This document shows, in pieces, positions 23,403-34,738 of a DNA stretch of 64,000 nt. A program made the translations under genes and the position numbers. The stretch is from Omphiscola glabra (lineage: Eukaryota; Mollusca; Gastropoda; Lymnaeidae): positions 9,227,410 through 9,291,409 of the forward strand of contig OZ024794.1 of assembly GCA_964017045.1 (NCBI GenBank), given 5' to 3'. Under the pieces are notes generated by a model. That model ran no database searches. It was not told the origin of the DNA and worked only from the letters and a program-made list of their open reading frames with translations. Every line of letters begins with the position of its first letter. The first letter of the stretch is position 1.

Positions 23403-23628
23403 CACTTCATTTACAACCATTTCTCAGGCATTCTACCGCTTAGACCTTAAAAACCCACAGACATCACAAGGACAACTAGCGCAAACCACCATTATCAGCA
23501 CAATCTACACCCCCTTCAGCACCTACACCACCTTCAGCACCATCAGTCATTAAGGGATTGACGTCACAACTAGAGAAATGCGTCTGTGGAAAGACAAAAT
23601 GGTTTTCTTTGAACGTTATTGCAACTAT

Positions 23629-23700
23629 GTCACCAATTTACAGCCAGACTAGGTCACCAATTTACAGCCAGACTAGGTCACCGATTTACAGCCAGACTAG
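23629..23700. repeat. 24-bp tandem repeat, 3 copies
   Basis: GTCACCAATTTACAGCCAGA followed by CTAG, three copies with one substitution. Confidence 0.9.
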
Positions 23701-23702
23701 GC

Positions 23703-23760
23703 ATATATAAATGATGACTTTTTATCAGCTGTATGTCGTAAATAAAAAAAAAATTCATGA
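23703..23760 (+). repeat. Dispersed 58-bp repeat, copy 1
   Basis: Contains AAATGATGACTTTTTATCAG and CTGTATGTCGTAAATAAA. The copy at 25892-25950 differs only in the length of the A run. It directly abuts the next array. Confidence 0.88.
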
Positions 23761-23764
23761 TATA

Positions 23765-24290
23765 TTTTGTGATGTGATGATATTGTGTGATGTGATGATT
23801 TGTGTGATGTGATGATTTGAGTGATGTGATGATTGGGTGAGGTGTTGATTGGGTGAGGTGATGATTTGAGTTAGGTGATGATTTGGGTGATGTGATGATT
23901 TGGGTGATGTGTTGATTGTGTGAGGTGATGATTTGAGTGAGGTGATGATTTGGGTGATGTGATGATTTGGGTGATGTGATGATTTGGGTGAGGTGATGAT
24001 TTGGGTGAGGTGATGATTTGGGCGAGGTGATGATTTGGGTGAGGGGATGATTTGAGTGAGGTGATGATTTGGGTGAGGTGATGATTTTGGTGAGGTGATG
24101 ATTTGGGTGATGTGATGATTTGGGTGATGTGATGATTGGGTGATGTGATGATTGGGTGATGTGATGATTGGGGTGATGTGATGATTTGGGTGATGTGATG
24201 ATTGGGTGATGTGATGATTGGGTAATGTGATGTTTTGTGTGATGCGATGATTGGGTGATGTGATGATTTGTGTGATGTGACGATAGATTG
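23765..24290. repeat. ~17-bp GTGATGATTTGGGTGAG minisatellite
   Basis: About 30 imperfect copies. The array lies between the 58-bp dispersed repeat on the left and the 83-bp dispersed repeat on the right, so it may be the tandem core of a larger element. Confidence 0.9.
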
Positions 24291-24331
24291 TAATGAGATT
24301 TATAGATGAGAGTTTATGAATACAAAATGTT

Positions 24332-24414
24332 TATGTTCCATGATTCTTGCAATTCTCTCACATAATGTATAGCGGGGTTACAAAGGAAATCGATCGTACT
24401 GTGTATACATATCA
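24332..24414 (+). repeat. Dispersed 83-bp repeat, copy 2
   Basis: Near-identical to 18425-18507. Here it follows the 17-bp array by about 40 bases. Confidence 0.85.
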
Positions 24415-24635
24415 TTCTCTCACATAAACATTCTCTTTGAGTCTATAATAATTGGATATAATTCAAGTGTCACTTAATCCATTTATTTCCCTGATCTGTT
24501 TGCTCTAAAATATTTTGTGTTTGTATCGATTAGTCTGTCTTAAATGTAGTTTAACGTTTTTTATGAAGGCACGGGAGAGTCACGGGAGACTATCCATGTT
24601 ATTTAGCCATTGCCTTCAAAACTATAAAATGTTGG

Positions 24636-24690
24636 AAGGGGTAGATCACTCGGTAGGATATTGTACAGGCCCTTTGATTCGTATCCCACA
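24636..24690 (+). repeat. Possible tRNA-derived SINE head
   Basis: TAGATCACTCGGTAGGATA is followed by TTTGATTCGTATCCCAC, spaced like RNA polymerase III A and B boxes of a tRNA-derived SINE. I cannot see a clear tail; a C run follows at about 24712. Confidence 0.4.
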
Positions 24691-25266
24691 GTGGAGCCTA
24701 CCCGCCCCCTCCCCCCCCCCCCCCGCCCCCGCGTGAACCTGGGGGGGGGGATGAACAGTCTCTATGTGTGTCTATGCTTGTTTGTAAATGGGTCGATTGA
24801 TCTCAAGAAAACCAAAGGATCGTAACCAAATTCGACATGGTTATTCCTCCTGTTCCACAGAAAGTTTGGGGCATAATCCGCTAATTTCCAAAAGCTGCAA
24901 TTGAATAAGTTGTAAAATTTAGAGTGTAAAGAGTAAATATATAGATATATTCAATGACCTCGACTTCGATAGACGTCAAGCTATTTTTGGTGCATACATT
25001 TTTAATAAGCCTTTATTCAGAACGGTGCGCTTTCCAACATCCATTGAAATTTTTAAGGAAGGTGTTCAGCGCGCTTTTGTTTGGTGAACGAATTTTAAAT
25101 AACGCACAGCAGTGCGCTCGCGAACGATATTTTGATAATGTTTAATGCAGTCGTACTCTTTAAATATTCTCCGGAAATACATGGTGTACTACTTTAACAA
25201 ACCAGGGCTGTTCATGGCGTGGTATGGGGAGCGTTGAATATTAGATAATGAAATATCACATCAGGG
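24691..25266. other. Unique spacer
   Basis: C and G runs at 24710-24750, then AT-rich unique sequence. A 63-codon open frame at 24954-25145 has no recognisable domain. Confidence 0.4.
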
Positions 25267-25436
25267 CAGGGCCGGCCCTAACAATTGCGGGAACCTATGC
25301 GAAACGGATTGCGCGGGGCCCAATCTGGGTAGAGGATAAGGATAATAAGTGAAAATAAATATTTTTTATTAGAAAAAAAATTCGGGGCGGGGCCCATTGC
25401 GGCCACATAGGTTGCAGTGGCCTAAGGCCGGCCCTG
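25267..25436. mobile_element. hAT-like MITE, 170 bp
   Basis: The ends are imperfect inverted repeats: CAGGGCCGGCCCTA at the left, and CAGGGCCGGCCTTAG when the right end is read on the other strand. Similarity continues inwards (CCTATGCG / CCTATGTG, GGGGCCC). Flanking octamers CATCAGGG and GTTCAGCG match at five of eight positions, consistent with a decayed target duplication. It carries no coding sequence. Confidence 0.75.
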
Positions 25437-25891
25437 GTTCAGCGGTGTGTATAAAGGGTGCTGTGGCGTAGCTAGTGATTTACCATCGCGTGTGTGTGTG
25501 TGTGTGTGTGGGGGGGTCTTTTAATAATAGTTAATTCCAAATTTGTAAAGCAGACGTGTGTGGTGAAGGGAGAGTCGCAATTTGTGATGTAGCCAAATCA
25601 ACATATAGTAAAACAACGTCACTGAATGTGTGGGTGCATTTTATGAGAGTAGCAACATCTCAAAGAGCAATTTGTTAAATGCGGAACAACTTCAATCTAT
25701 ACTTGATTTCCCTTTTTTTAAAATTTACAAGGAGTACATTCATCATTAGCCTACTGAATCCCACACACAATAAGTTTCTGTTCAGAATGTTTTATTGACA
25801 TCAGCAAACGACACGGTGGTTATTCAGTTAAAAAGGATACAAGACAACGGACAAGGAAAAACTGTGCAACACGAATACGGTATTCATCAAA
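25437..25891. other. Spacer with (GT)n
   Basis: A GT dinucleotide run followed by a G run lies at about 25490-25517. Otherwise unique AT-rich sequence. Confidence 0.5.
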
Positions 25892-25950
25892 ATATATAAA
25901 TGATGACTTTTTATCAGCTGTATGTCGTAAATAAAAAAAAAAATTCATGA
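25892..25950 (+). repeat. Dispersed 58-bp repeat, copy 2
   Basis: Near-identical to 23703-23760, here not next to the 17-bp array. Confidence 0.88.
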
Positions 25951-26076
25951 AATCCCTTAATAATATTTCAAATGTTCATAAGTGTATCATTATGGTATAA
26001 TCTACTACACACTAACGAAGTATGTCTGTTAATAGTCCTCAGGATTTATGGATAACTGGGCCCCGAGTTCCATATT

Positions 26077-26142
26077 TACAAGAGTTATTATATACAAGAG
26101 TTATTATAAACAAGAGTTATTATAAACAAGAGTTATTATAAA
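26077..26142. repeat. 17-bp tandem repeat, 4 copies
   Basis: ACAAGAGTTATTATAAA, four copies. Confidence 0.85.
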
Positions 26143-26955
26143 TCTGTTTTTTTATAGGAGAAAAGTTTTCATGTAAATTGGTATTTTAGCGAAGTGTTTT
26201 TGACAGGGTCAGACATGTTCATGGACGCTTACAACGCTTTAGTCGTTGCTGTTTGTTCTTCTGAATACAAACCCGAACAAAGACGGGTATATTGGCTAGT
26301 CAGAAATAAATCATACGGCACCACAATTTTCTATACTTTAACGTACCAGAAACTAGTGCAGTTACCGGAAACGGGAACAGAAGAAAGAATTTCTCCAACC
26401 ACCTCACCCATTACTGCTACAATTGTAAAAGTGATTTTAATTGAATCAATTTCAAAGCTCGTGCAATTTTGAGACTTGAGATAAGTTAGCGAGCCAAAAG
26501 CTTAAAATTTTCACGTTTCTGAGTGTCTCTATGTGATACGGCGCTGTCCTATATAATGTAGCCGGATTTCCTATTACATTCGCGTATCTAAATTCCCTTC
26601 CAAAAAAAATCGACTTTCCCATTTACTGTCATCCCTTAATTACAATTGGTACTTGATTCAATACCAACAAATTTCTAGGTTCATCTATTCCAAAGTCCGG
26701 CCTTCCAAAAATGTAACCACGAACCCAGCTTCGTGAAATGATTCGGCGTCATCGCCATTCTGAGCACCTACCTGAAGAAATCTCTTCTATTCAAACTAGG
26801 CCTGTAATATAAATTGCTATATGTCATATCACCCTAACAATTTCTTAAGGCGAGACGGGAACATGAAGTAAAACCTATTTATCTGCACGAGGCAGCGGTG
26901 TCATTGGCCCTGCAATCTGGACGCCGGCGAAATAAAATACTTCCAACTCCCTTGA
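26143..26955. other. Unique spacer
   Basis: An open frame at 26194-26472 (92 codons) starts near an acceptor-like site but shows no recognisable domain. I do not call it a gene. Confidence 0.4.
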
Positions 26956-27320
26956 GTAAGTCTGCCTCGGTATGTATGTCTGCCTCTGTAGGTATGTTGC
27001 CTCAGTAGGTAACTCTGCCTCAGTAGGTAATTCGGCTTCAGTACGTTATTCTGCCTCAGTTTATAATTCTGCCTCAGTAGGTACGTCGGTCTCAGAAGGT
27101 GATTCTACCTCAGTAAATGAGTCTGCCTCAGTAGGTGAGTCTGCCTCAGTAGATGAGTCTGCCTCAGTAGGTGAGTCTGCCTCAGTAGGTGAGTCTGCCT
27201 CAGTAGGTGAGTCTGCCTCAGTAGGTGAGTCTGCCTCAGTAGGTGAGTCTGCCTCCGTAGGTGAGTCTGCCTCAGTAGGTGAGTCTGCCTCAGTAGGTGA
27301 GTCTGCCTTAGTAAGTACAT
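26956..27320. repeat. 18-bp minisatellite, ~20 copies
   Basis: The unit is GTAGGTGAGTCTGCCTCA. The copies at the left end are more diverged than those in the centre. The unit length keeps both strands open (ASVGES and EADSPT peptides), which I regard as artefact. Confidence 0.92.
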
Positions 27321-27562
27321 CTGCCAAATTCTGCCATACTTTATATGTATGCACAGACATGTTTTAGTGTGTGCTGAATATGTTGTGGATAAACCATGCG
27401 AACTGAGTTCGTCTTCAGCCCGTAATCCCGGCTGGTTCTACTTCAAGCTGTTGCGTGAATATTCAAATGTTTGTCACGTGTTAAACTGCCTGAGTGTGTC
27501 ATTTGTGTTTTCAGGTTGTTATCTCTGAACTCGTTAAGACGTCAACCTTTGATGCGGTTTAC

Positions 27563-27612
27563 CTTTAATTACCAAGTTTACCTTTAATTACCAAGTTTAC
27601 ATTTAATTATCG
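27563..27612. repeat. 18-bp tandem repeat, ~3 copies
   Basis: TTACCTTTAATTACCAAG, the third copy altered. Confidence 0.8.
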
Positions 27613-28202
27613 GAGTTTTTTGCTCCCCGACAATAAGCAGCGTCGAGTTTATTTTTCCTCACTGACATGGCGGTAATCTCTGTCATTTCTGGATACATTA
27701 CTCAAGCAAAGACCCCTGAGTTAATGAAAAAACCTCCTGAGGGGCTTCGTGTTTTCTTTAGTCTACACCCCCCGCCCCACACCCTTTTTATTTTGGTGGG
27801 TTTTAGGGGGGCAGGGTGGATGGGAACGCTCATCTATCATAGAGTCAAAACATGGAAGCGGACCAAGTCTGCGCGTGTACCGCCATGTTGTGTTGTCAAG
27901 GCAACGACAACAAATGCAGGGACAAGCTGGTTTGTTCATTTTTTGTAAGAAGTCGAAGTAAAACTCAAAAAAAATCTCGTTAGGTACGGAGATGGGGCGC
28001 AAGGGGGGGGGGGTGTTGGCTTTGGAAATGGGGGGGGGGGGGCGATTCCTGCGGATACAGGAATGCAGTGCTTCTCAAACTTGTGGTGAGACCTGAATAA
28101 AGTTTTAAAGTTCTGTTTTTTTTTTTTACTTGAAATGATCTTCAAACCCATTTAAGAAAAATCGTTCACATGTCGACGGCTCCTCTTTTAAAGTATTGAC
28201 TC
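27613..28202. other. Spacer with G runs and a hAT-like end
   Basis: Oligo-G tracts lie near 28000-28045. CAGTGCTTCTCAAACTTGTG near 28065 resembles a hAT terminal repeat, but I see no matching partner. Confidence 0.4.
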
Positions 28203-28925
28203 AGTGCCGTCTTAAGACATGAGCACACTGGATAATTGTCCAGGGCCTCACACTGCTCAGGGGGCTCACTCTTCTATTATGGGCATCATGCTGCTCAAAT
28301 TGTAAATGAATGTTGAAAGTTTGCTTGAAAATTGCAGATGGAAGCAAAAGAACATTTAACTAAACGCCAAAATTCAAACCTGGATTTTGAATTTAGCAAA
28401 CAATTTCCAGAAAGTAAATCTCTCTCTCTCTCTCTCCCCCCCCCCTTTTTTTTCCCCCGCCTCGGGAGCCTTCGGTGCCCTCTGCTTCCCTGATCAAAGT
28501 AACAGTATATGTATGTTTTTATTTTCAATATCACCAGTATTAATATAATATCATGATTCCGTTTGTCATTTAATCCTAGTCAGGGGCAGTCGCGCAATGC
28601 CCCCCCCCCCCCCCAATTTCCCGTGCTCGAAGTTTTATTGCGAACTGTAGAGTGTTTATTTTAGGGGTGGGGCGGCAAGTTCAAAGGTCGCCACAGGCGG
28701 CACAGTTGATAGCTACCCCACTTTCTACATACTTTAACTCCTAGCATTATTTGCGTAGATCATGGACACTTATGGTTGGGGGAGGGGGTATATATTCATT
28801 TATCCAAGGGTTTCCCTTTCTGTTAAGACAACCATCGAGCCACTAAGGGGTTGGGGGAGGGGGGCATTGCACTGCCTTGCCCAGGGCCTCCAAAGTTGTT
28901 AACACGGCCAGGCCCTTGACCCCTG
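28203..28925. mobile_element. Possible degenerate hAT-like element(s)
   Basis: The left end reads AGTGCCGTCTTAAGACATGA, a common hAT-type terminus. The right part contains CCCAGGGCCTCCAAAG and ACACGGCCAGG, which loosely mirror left-end segments such as CCAGGGCCTC. No clean inverted repeat or target duplication is visible. A TC run lies at 28420-28437, with C and G tracts nearby. Confidence 0.3.
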
Positions 28926-29387
28926 ACACATGAATTTACATCGTGATAAGTATGTCACGAGATGTGAACTATTGAACAGAATAAACGTTTCCGGATGTGT
29001 TACCATAGCGACAAGTCGATCGATTAACCTTCAATAAATTGTTTTATTTTAACCTGATAAAACCCCGAAGGGACTTAGGCAAAGACTCGATTGGTAGATA
29101 ACTCGAAGAATGTCAGCATATTAATTGGTTACACGTTTTAATTTAAATTCTTTTTCTGGAGTAATGCATTCTAGTGGCCCGTATGATTAAATAATGGTTG
29201 CATAATATCGTGGCGATTGTCCATCGAGTTATTTTTTTCTTAATTAACTTAAACGCTAAATTGAATAGAAAATGACAGAAGAGGGGCGGGCATTCAACTA
29301 GATAGGCCACATTACAACATTTTTGTTCTTTTAAGAAAACGGATCCATATAGCACCGTTTAAGTTTGATGATTGGCTTAGGGCACTT
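28926..29387. other. Unique spacer
   Basis: No gene or repeat structure seen. Confidence 0.5.
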
Positions 29388-29757
29388 AGTTTACCTGTGT
29401 ACAATACACATCTCTGTTAGTACCTACCTTTATTTTACCTGTGTGCAATACACAACTCTGCTAGCACCTACCTTTATTTTACCTGTGTACAATACACATC
29501 TCTGTTAGCACCTACCTTTAGGTTACCTGTGTACAATGCACAACTTTGTTAGCACCTACCTTAGTTTACCTGTGTACTATGCACAACTCTGTTAGCACCT
29601 ACCTTAGGTTACCTGTGTACAATACACAACTCTGTTAGCACCTACCTTAGGTTACCTGTGTACAATATACAACTCTGTTAGCACCTATCTTAGGTTACCT
29701 GTGTACCATACACAACTCTGTTAGCACCTACCTTTAGTTTACCTGTGTACAATACAC
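29388..29757. repeat. ~43-bp minisatellite, ~9 copies
   Basis: The unit contains TTACCTGTGTACAATACACA followed by ACTCTGTTAGCACCTACCTT. GTGTACAATACAC is nearly self-complementary. Confidence 0.9.
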
Positions 29758-30160
29758 ACCGACTCAGTGGGCGTTATCATTCCATGTGTTGGGCGTTGCC
29801 GTAAATCAGTCGAGACCTCAAATTATATTTTTTAAAGAAGTTATTAATTTTCCGAAAATATTAATATCTCTTGAGAGCTTGATGAGGTCATGCTGACCTA
29901 ATCTAAATGAAATTTTTCACGGTGTGGCCTTGAGCATACTTGGCTCCTGGTGCTTGTGTTTGTAATCAACGATCAATACTTTATTATTCATTTCATCTTT
30001 AATTCTCTATTTATTGGAATTGACGTTTCAAATAGATTTCATTTCCTAAAAGGTGTGACTAGGGTTCTGGTGAGTGCAACGTACCTTTATTACGGCCCTG
30101 TCCACATTTTCGTTACATAACTTTTTAAAAAAACAACACTTCATGTCTGTACGCACTAAA
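29758..30160. other. Unique spacer
   Basis: AT-rich intronic sequence. No structure recognised. Confidence 0.5.
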
Positions 30161-31200
30161 TAACACCAAATCAGTAGACTTTCATCACCTACTGACGTCA
30201 CCAAATCAGTAGTCTTTCATCACCTACTGACGTCACCAAATCAGTAGTCTTTCATCACCTACTGACGTCACCAAATCAGTAGTCTTTCATCACCTACTGA
30301 CGTCACCAATCAGTAGTCTTTCATCACCTACTGACGTCACCAAATCAGTAGTCTTTCATCACCTACTGACGTCACCAAATCAGTAGTCTTTCATCACCTA
30401 CTGACGTCACCAAATCAGTAGTCTTTCATCACCTACTGACGTCACCAAATCAGTAGTCTTTCATCACCTATTGACGTCACCAAATCAGTAGTCTTTCATC
30501 ACCTACTGACGTCACCAAATCAGTAGTCTTTCATCACCTACTGACGTCACCAAATCAGTAGTATTTCATCACCTACTGACGTCACCAAATCAGTAGTCTT
30601 TCTTCACCTACTGACGTCACCAAATCAGTAGTCTTTCATCACCTACTGACGTCACCAAATCAGTAGTCTTTCATCACCTACTGACGTCACCAAATCAGTA
30701 GTCTTTCATCACCTACTGACGTCACCAAATCAGTAGTATTTCATCACCTACTGACGTCACCAAATCAGTAGTCTTTCTTCACCTACTGACGTCACCAAAT
30801 CAGTAGTATTTCATCACCTACTGACGTCACCAAATCAGTAGTCTTTCTTCACCTACTGACGTCACCAAATCAGTAGTCTTTCATCACCTACTGACGTCAC
30901 CAAATCAGTAGTCTTTCATCACCTACTGACGTCACCAAATCAGTAGTCTTTCATCACCTACTGACGTCACCAAATCAGTAGTATTTCATCACCTACTGAC
31001 GTCACCAAATCAGTAGTCTTTCTTCACCTACTGACGTCACCAAATCAGTAGTCTTTCATCACCTACTGACGTCACCAAATCAGTAGTCTTTCATCACCTA
31101 CTGACGTCACCAAATCAGTAGTTTGTCCTCACCTACTGACCTCACCAAATCAGTAATATTTCCTCACCCACTTGACGTCACCAAATCCGTAGTTTGTTTC
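30161..31200. repeat. 35-bp minisatellite carrying ~28 CRE sites
   Basis: The unit is CTGACGTCACCAAATCAGTA followed by GTCTTTCATCACCTA, with about 29 copies. Each unit contains the palindrome TGACGTCA, the consensus binding site of CREB/ATF bZIP factors. I count about 28 intact copies in 1 kb. Other unit positions vary (CTTTC/ATTTC/CTTTCTTC) while the palindrome is kept in nearly every copy. Decayed copies lie at the right end. It sits in the large intron of the Ig receptor gene. Confidence 0.93.
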
Positions 31201-31601
31201 ATCACATGTTGAAGTTTTGTCATCAATGAAGTTTTGGCTGACGATAAACAGAAGCTAAAATGGCGTTAATATTTCACGTTGTTGAGTCGCACTTCACAGG
31301 CCCTAAATTCCGCTTGATAACGTGCTAGCATGTGCACCTAATGTAGCATGTGCACCTAATGTAGCACGAACATTGACGGTTTTCTACAGTGTGTCTTCGG
31401 CAAATGTATCATTTATTTGATTACTGCCAACAGCTTGCACTGTGATAGTCTTCACAGGTCGTTAAGCACCGTTATCAACCCAGAGAAGGAAATATAACGC
31501 CACTCTGTAACACAATTGACTTTTCCGAAAACTCTGGGTTGAGAATTGTTAAGAATTTGATTGTTTGCTGAATCAGAGAGGAGCTCATTGGCTATCAAAA
31601 G
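31201..31601. other. Unique spacer between bZIP-site arrays
   Basis: Contains a short duplication, TAGCATGTGCACCTAATG, near 31326. No gene seen. Confidence 0.5.
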
Positions 31602-31662
31602 ACAAGTGTCGTGAGTCAAGTGTCGTGAGTCAAGTGTCGTGAGTCATGTGTCGTGAGGCACG
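31602..31662. repeat. 15-bp tandem repeat with AP-1-like sites
   Basis: AAGTGTCGTGAGTCA, four copies. Three contain TGAGTCA, the AP-1 (TRE) consensus. Confidence 0.85.
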
Positions 31663-31911
31663 TGTACAGGCCATTTGTCGCTACTGATTGAGCTTTTGAA
31701 AACGTATTTGGTTTTCTCAGTGGTTAGGCCATAGACATAGTGGATATATATTTCTCTCGTTGCCGAGTTTATATACACAACACGCGACAAATGTTTCTGT
31801 TAGTGCTGAGACAAGTGACAATAGATTTTATGCCATACAATTTTTTCTCACTCCTGATATTATCGACATATTTCATAGAAATATTCGCTGACGACAGAGG
31901 CAAGATTTTGC

Positions 31912-32112
31912 AGTTGTCCAGAAGTAAGGACAGGATTGTCCAGAATTAAATTTCAGGACTTGCCAGAAGTAAGGTCAGGACTATCCAGAAGTAAGGTCAG
32001 TCAGGACTGTCCAGAAGCAAGGTCAGTCAGGACTGTCCAGAAGTAAGGTCAGTCAGGACTGTCCAGAATTAAATTTCAGGACTTGCCAGAAGAAAGGTCA
32101 GGATAGTTCAGA
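31912..32112. repeat. ~26-bp minisatellite
   Basis: Imperfect copies of GGACTGTCCAGAAGTAAGGT followed by CAGTCA, with a longer variant containing AATTAAATTTC. Confidence 0.82.
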
Positions 32113-32361
32113 AGTTAATGGGAAAAAAATAGTAATCCAATATTCTTTTATGTATTTATAAAAACTAAGTAAACAAAATGTACAAAAATATACGATGATG
32201 ATGGTGATGGTATTCCATTCAAAGCTGAACAAGTTTATACATATAACTAATCAGATCAGACAATTTTCAAGTGAGATATTTATTTATTTTCATTTTTAAA
32301 TCACCTAAATATTTTTTAAAAAAGGTGAAAAATAAAAAAGTTAATACTGCAGAGAGTCAAA
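32113..32361. other. Unique AT-rich spacer
   Basis: No structure seen. Confidence 0.5.
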
Positions 32362-33256
32362 GACACACATTCTAGACCCACATTCTAGACCCACATTCTA
32401 GACCCACATTCTAGACACACATTCTAGACCCACATTCTAGACCCACATTCTAGACACACATTCTAGACACACATTCTAGACACACATTCTAGACCCACAT
32501 TCTAGACCCACATTCTAGACCCACATTCTAGACCCACATTCTAGACACACATTCTAGACCCACATTCTAGACCCACATTCTAGACCCACATTCTAGACCC
32601 ACATTCTAGACCCACATTCTAGACACACATTCTAGACACACATTCTAGACACGCATTCTAGACACGCATTCTAGACACGCATTCTAGACACACATTCTAG
32701 ACACACATTCTAGACACACATTCTAGACACACATTCTAGACACACATTCTAGCCACACATTCTAGCCACGCATTCTAGACACGCATTCTAGACACACACT
32801 CCAGACACACACTCTAGACACACATTCTAGACACACATTCTAGACACACATTCTAGACACACATTCTAGACACGCATTCTAGACACACATTCTAGACACA
32901 CATTCTAGACACACATTCTAGACACACATTCTAGACACACATTCTAGCCACACATTCTAGACACACATTCTAGCCACGCATTCTAGACACGCATTCTAGA
33001 CACACACTCTAGACACACATTCTAGACACGCATTCTAGACACGCATTCTAGCCACGCATTCTAGACACGCATTCTAGACACACATTCTAGACACACATTC
33101 TAGACACACATTCTAGACACACATTCTAGACACGCACTCTAGACACGCACTCTAGCCACGCATTCTAGACACGCATTCTAGACACGCATTCTAGACACAC
33201 ATTCTAGACACACATTCTAGACACACATTCTAGATACACATTCTAGACACACACTA
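32362..33256. repeat. 13-bp minisatellite, ~68 copies
   Basis: The unit is ACACATTCTAGAC, with ACCCATTCTAGAC variants concentrated at the left and ACGCATTCTAGAC variants in the centre and right. Each copy holds an XbaI-type palindrome TCTAGA. Variant blocks suggest segmental duplication inside the array. Confidence 0.94.
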
Positions 33257-34082
33257 ATGTATTCGTGCATCTATTTTAAAGCCGCGCATGTTCTACTTTC
33301 TTCGCAAAAAGGGACAACTGCTCTTTGACCTTGGTGAATCTTCTCTCTCAGTCTGATTCGAGTTGGATTCACGCACGACTGAACCACCGTCTTCATGTTC
33401 CCTGAGAGGCTCTACACGCAGCCGCACGCCACCGCAACAACGACGCATGGGGTTGAAATGAAATACCTTCAAACCCCGGTCTTTAAACAATAAACTTAAA
33501 TTCAAAGCATCGCGTAGCAGATGTTTTCCAGCGGTGAGCAGCGTGCAGTACATCTGCTCTTGGCATTGTAACACGCCGTGCAAACGAGAAGTCAACGTCC
33601 AAGCATTCTGTTTTTGTTTTTCATGTTTTAGCTTTGTTTTTCTTTCAAGAAAATCATGGTTTCCAAGTAAGTTCAAGTTATTACGCCTGAGTCTGGATCG
33701 TAAGGTTTTAGTTTGTAGCTTCCGGGTTATTTGTGAGCGTAAATGTTCATAATCGATAACTTTGTGATGAGGATCGATATCCGATTTAAAAAAAAAAAAA
33801 TTGTAATATCAATAATACATTAGGCAAAATAAAAAAAAATCAATTTTACAAAAATTACAAGACATTTCCTATTGGGCGCTGATGCCGGTGTGTTTGCTAT
33901 GTCACGTTTACAAAGAAAGAAATCAGTTTGCGTAACAAATGTGTACCAAAAATACTCTGTTTGGAGTCGTAGTCATGATATGTTATGTCAGCGTCGAATA
34001 CTTGAGTAAGACTTGTTTTACTCCATCAGATTCTTAATTCTGTCGACTTCTCATCCACGGTGTTGTACAATTTAAACGATTC
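33257..34082. other. High-complexity intronic spacer
   Basis: Compositionally less AT-rich than its surroundings at 33290-33680 and open on the minus strand for 127 codons. No domain is recognised; see findings. Confidence 0.35.
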
Positions 34083-34312
34083 ACCAGTCAGAGATTGTAC
34101 ATTCACAGTCAGAGATTGTACATTCACAGTCAGAGATTGTACATTCTCAGTCAGAGATTGTACATTCACAGTCAGAGATTGTACATTCACAGTCAGATAG
34201 TGTTCATTCACAGTCAGAGAGTGTACATTCACAGTCAGAGATTGCACATTCACAGTCAGAGATTGTACATTCACAGTCAGAGATTGTACATTCACAGTCG
34301 GAGATAGTACTT
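34083..34312. repeat. 21-bp minisatellite, ~11 copies
   Basis: ACATTCACAGTCAGAGATTGT with few changes. Both strands stay open because 21 is a multiple of three. Confidence 0.93.
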
Positions 34313-34391
34313 TGAAATATTCCTCACATTTTTATAAAGTTGCATGCGTCCTAGTTTAGATTTTACACAATAATATATTTTACACAACGAC

Positions 34392-34738
34392 GGAAGAAAA
34401 TTTATTAAACTCCTGATTCGATAGGATTATAAATGAGAAGAAGTTTATTTAAGTCCAACTCGATCGGATTATAAATGAGAAAAAAATTAATAAACTCCAA
34501 TTCGGTAGGATAATAAATGCGAAGAAATTTATTAAACTCCATTTCGATAGCATTATACATGAGAAGAAATTTATTAAACTTCAATTCAGTAGGATTATAA
34601 ATGAGAAGAAATTAATTAAACTCCAATTCGATGGGATTATAAATGAGAAGACATTTATTGAACTCAATTTCTATAGGTTTATTAATGAGAAGAAAACTAT
34701 TAAAATCTACTTTGATATGATTATAAATGAGAAGGAAT
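34392..34738. repeat. 42-bp minisatellite, ~8 copies
   Basis: The unit contains AACTCCAATTCGATAGGATT followed by ATAAATGAGAAGAAATTTATTA. Copies are fairly diverged. Confidence 0.88.

Noticed and set aside
26194..26472. 92-codon frame
   Set aside because: No recognisable family, no matching splice partner and no neighbouring exon. It could be chance.
30161..31200. CRISPR-like array
   Set aside because: Direct repeats without variable spacers, in clearly animal DNA. It is a minisatellite.
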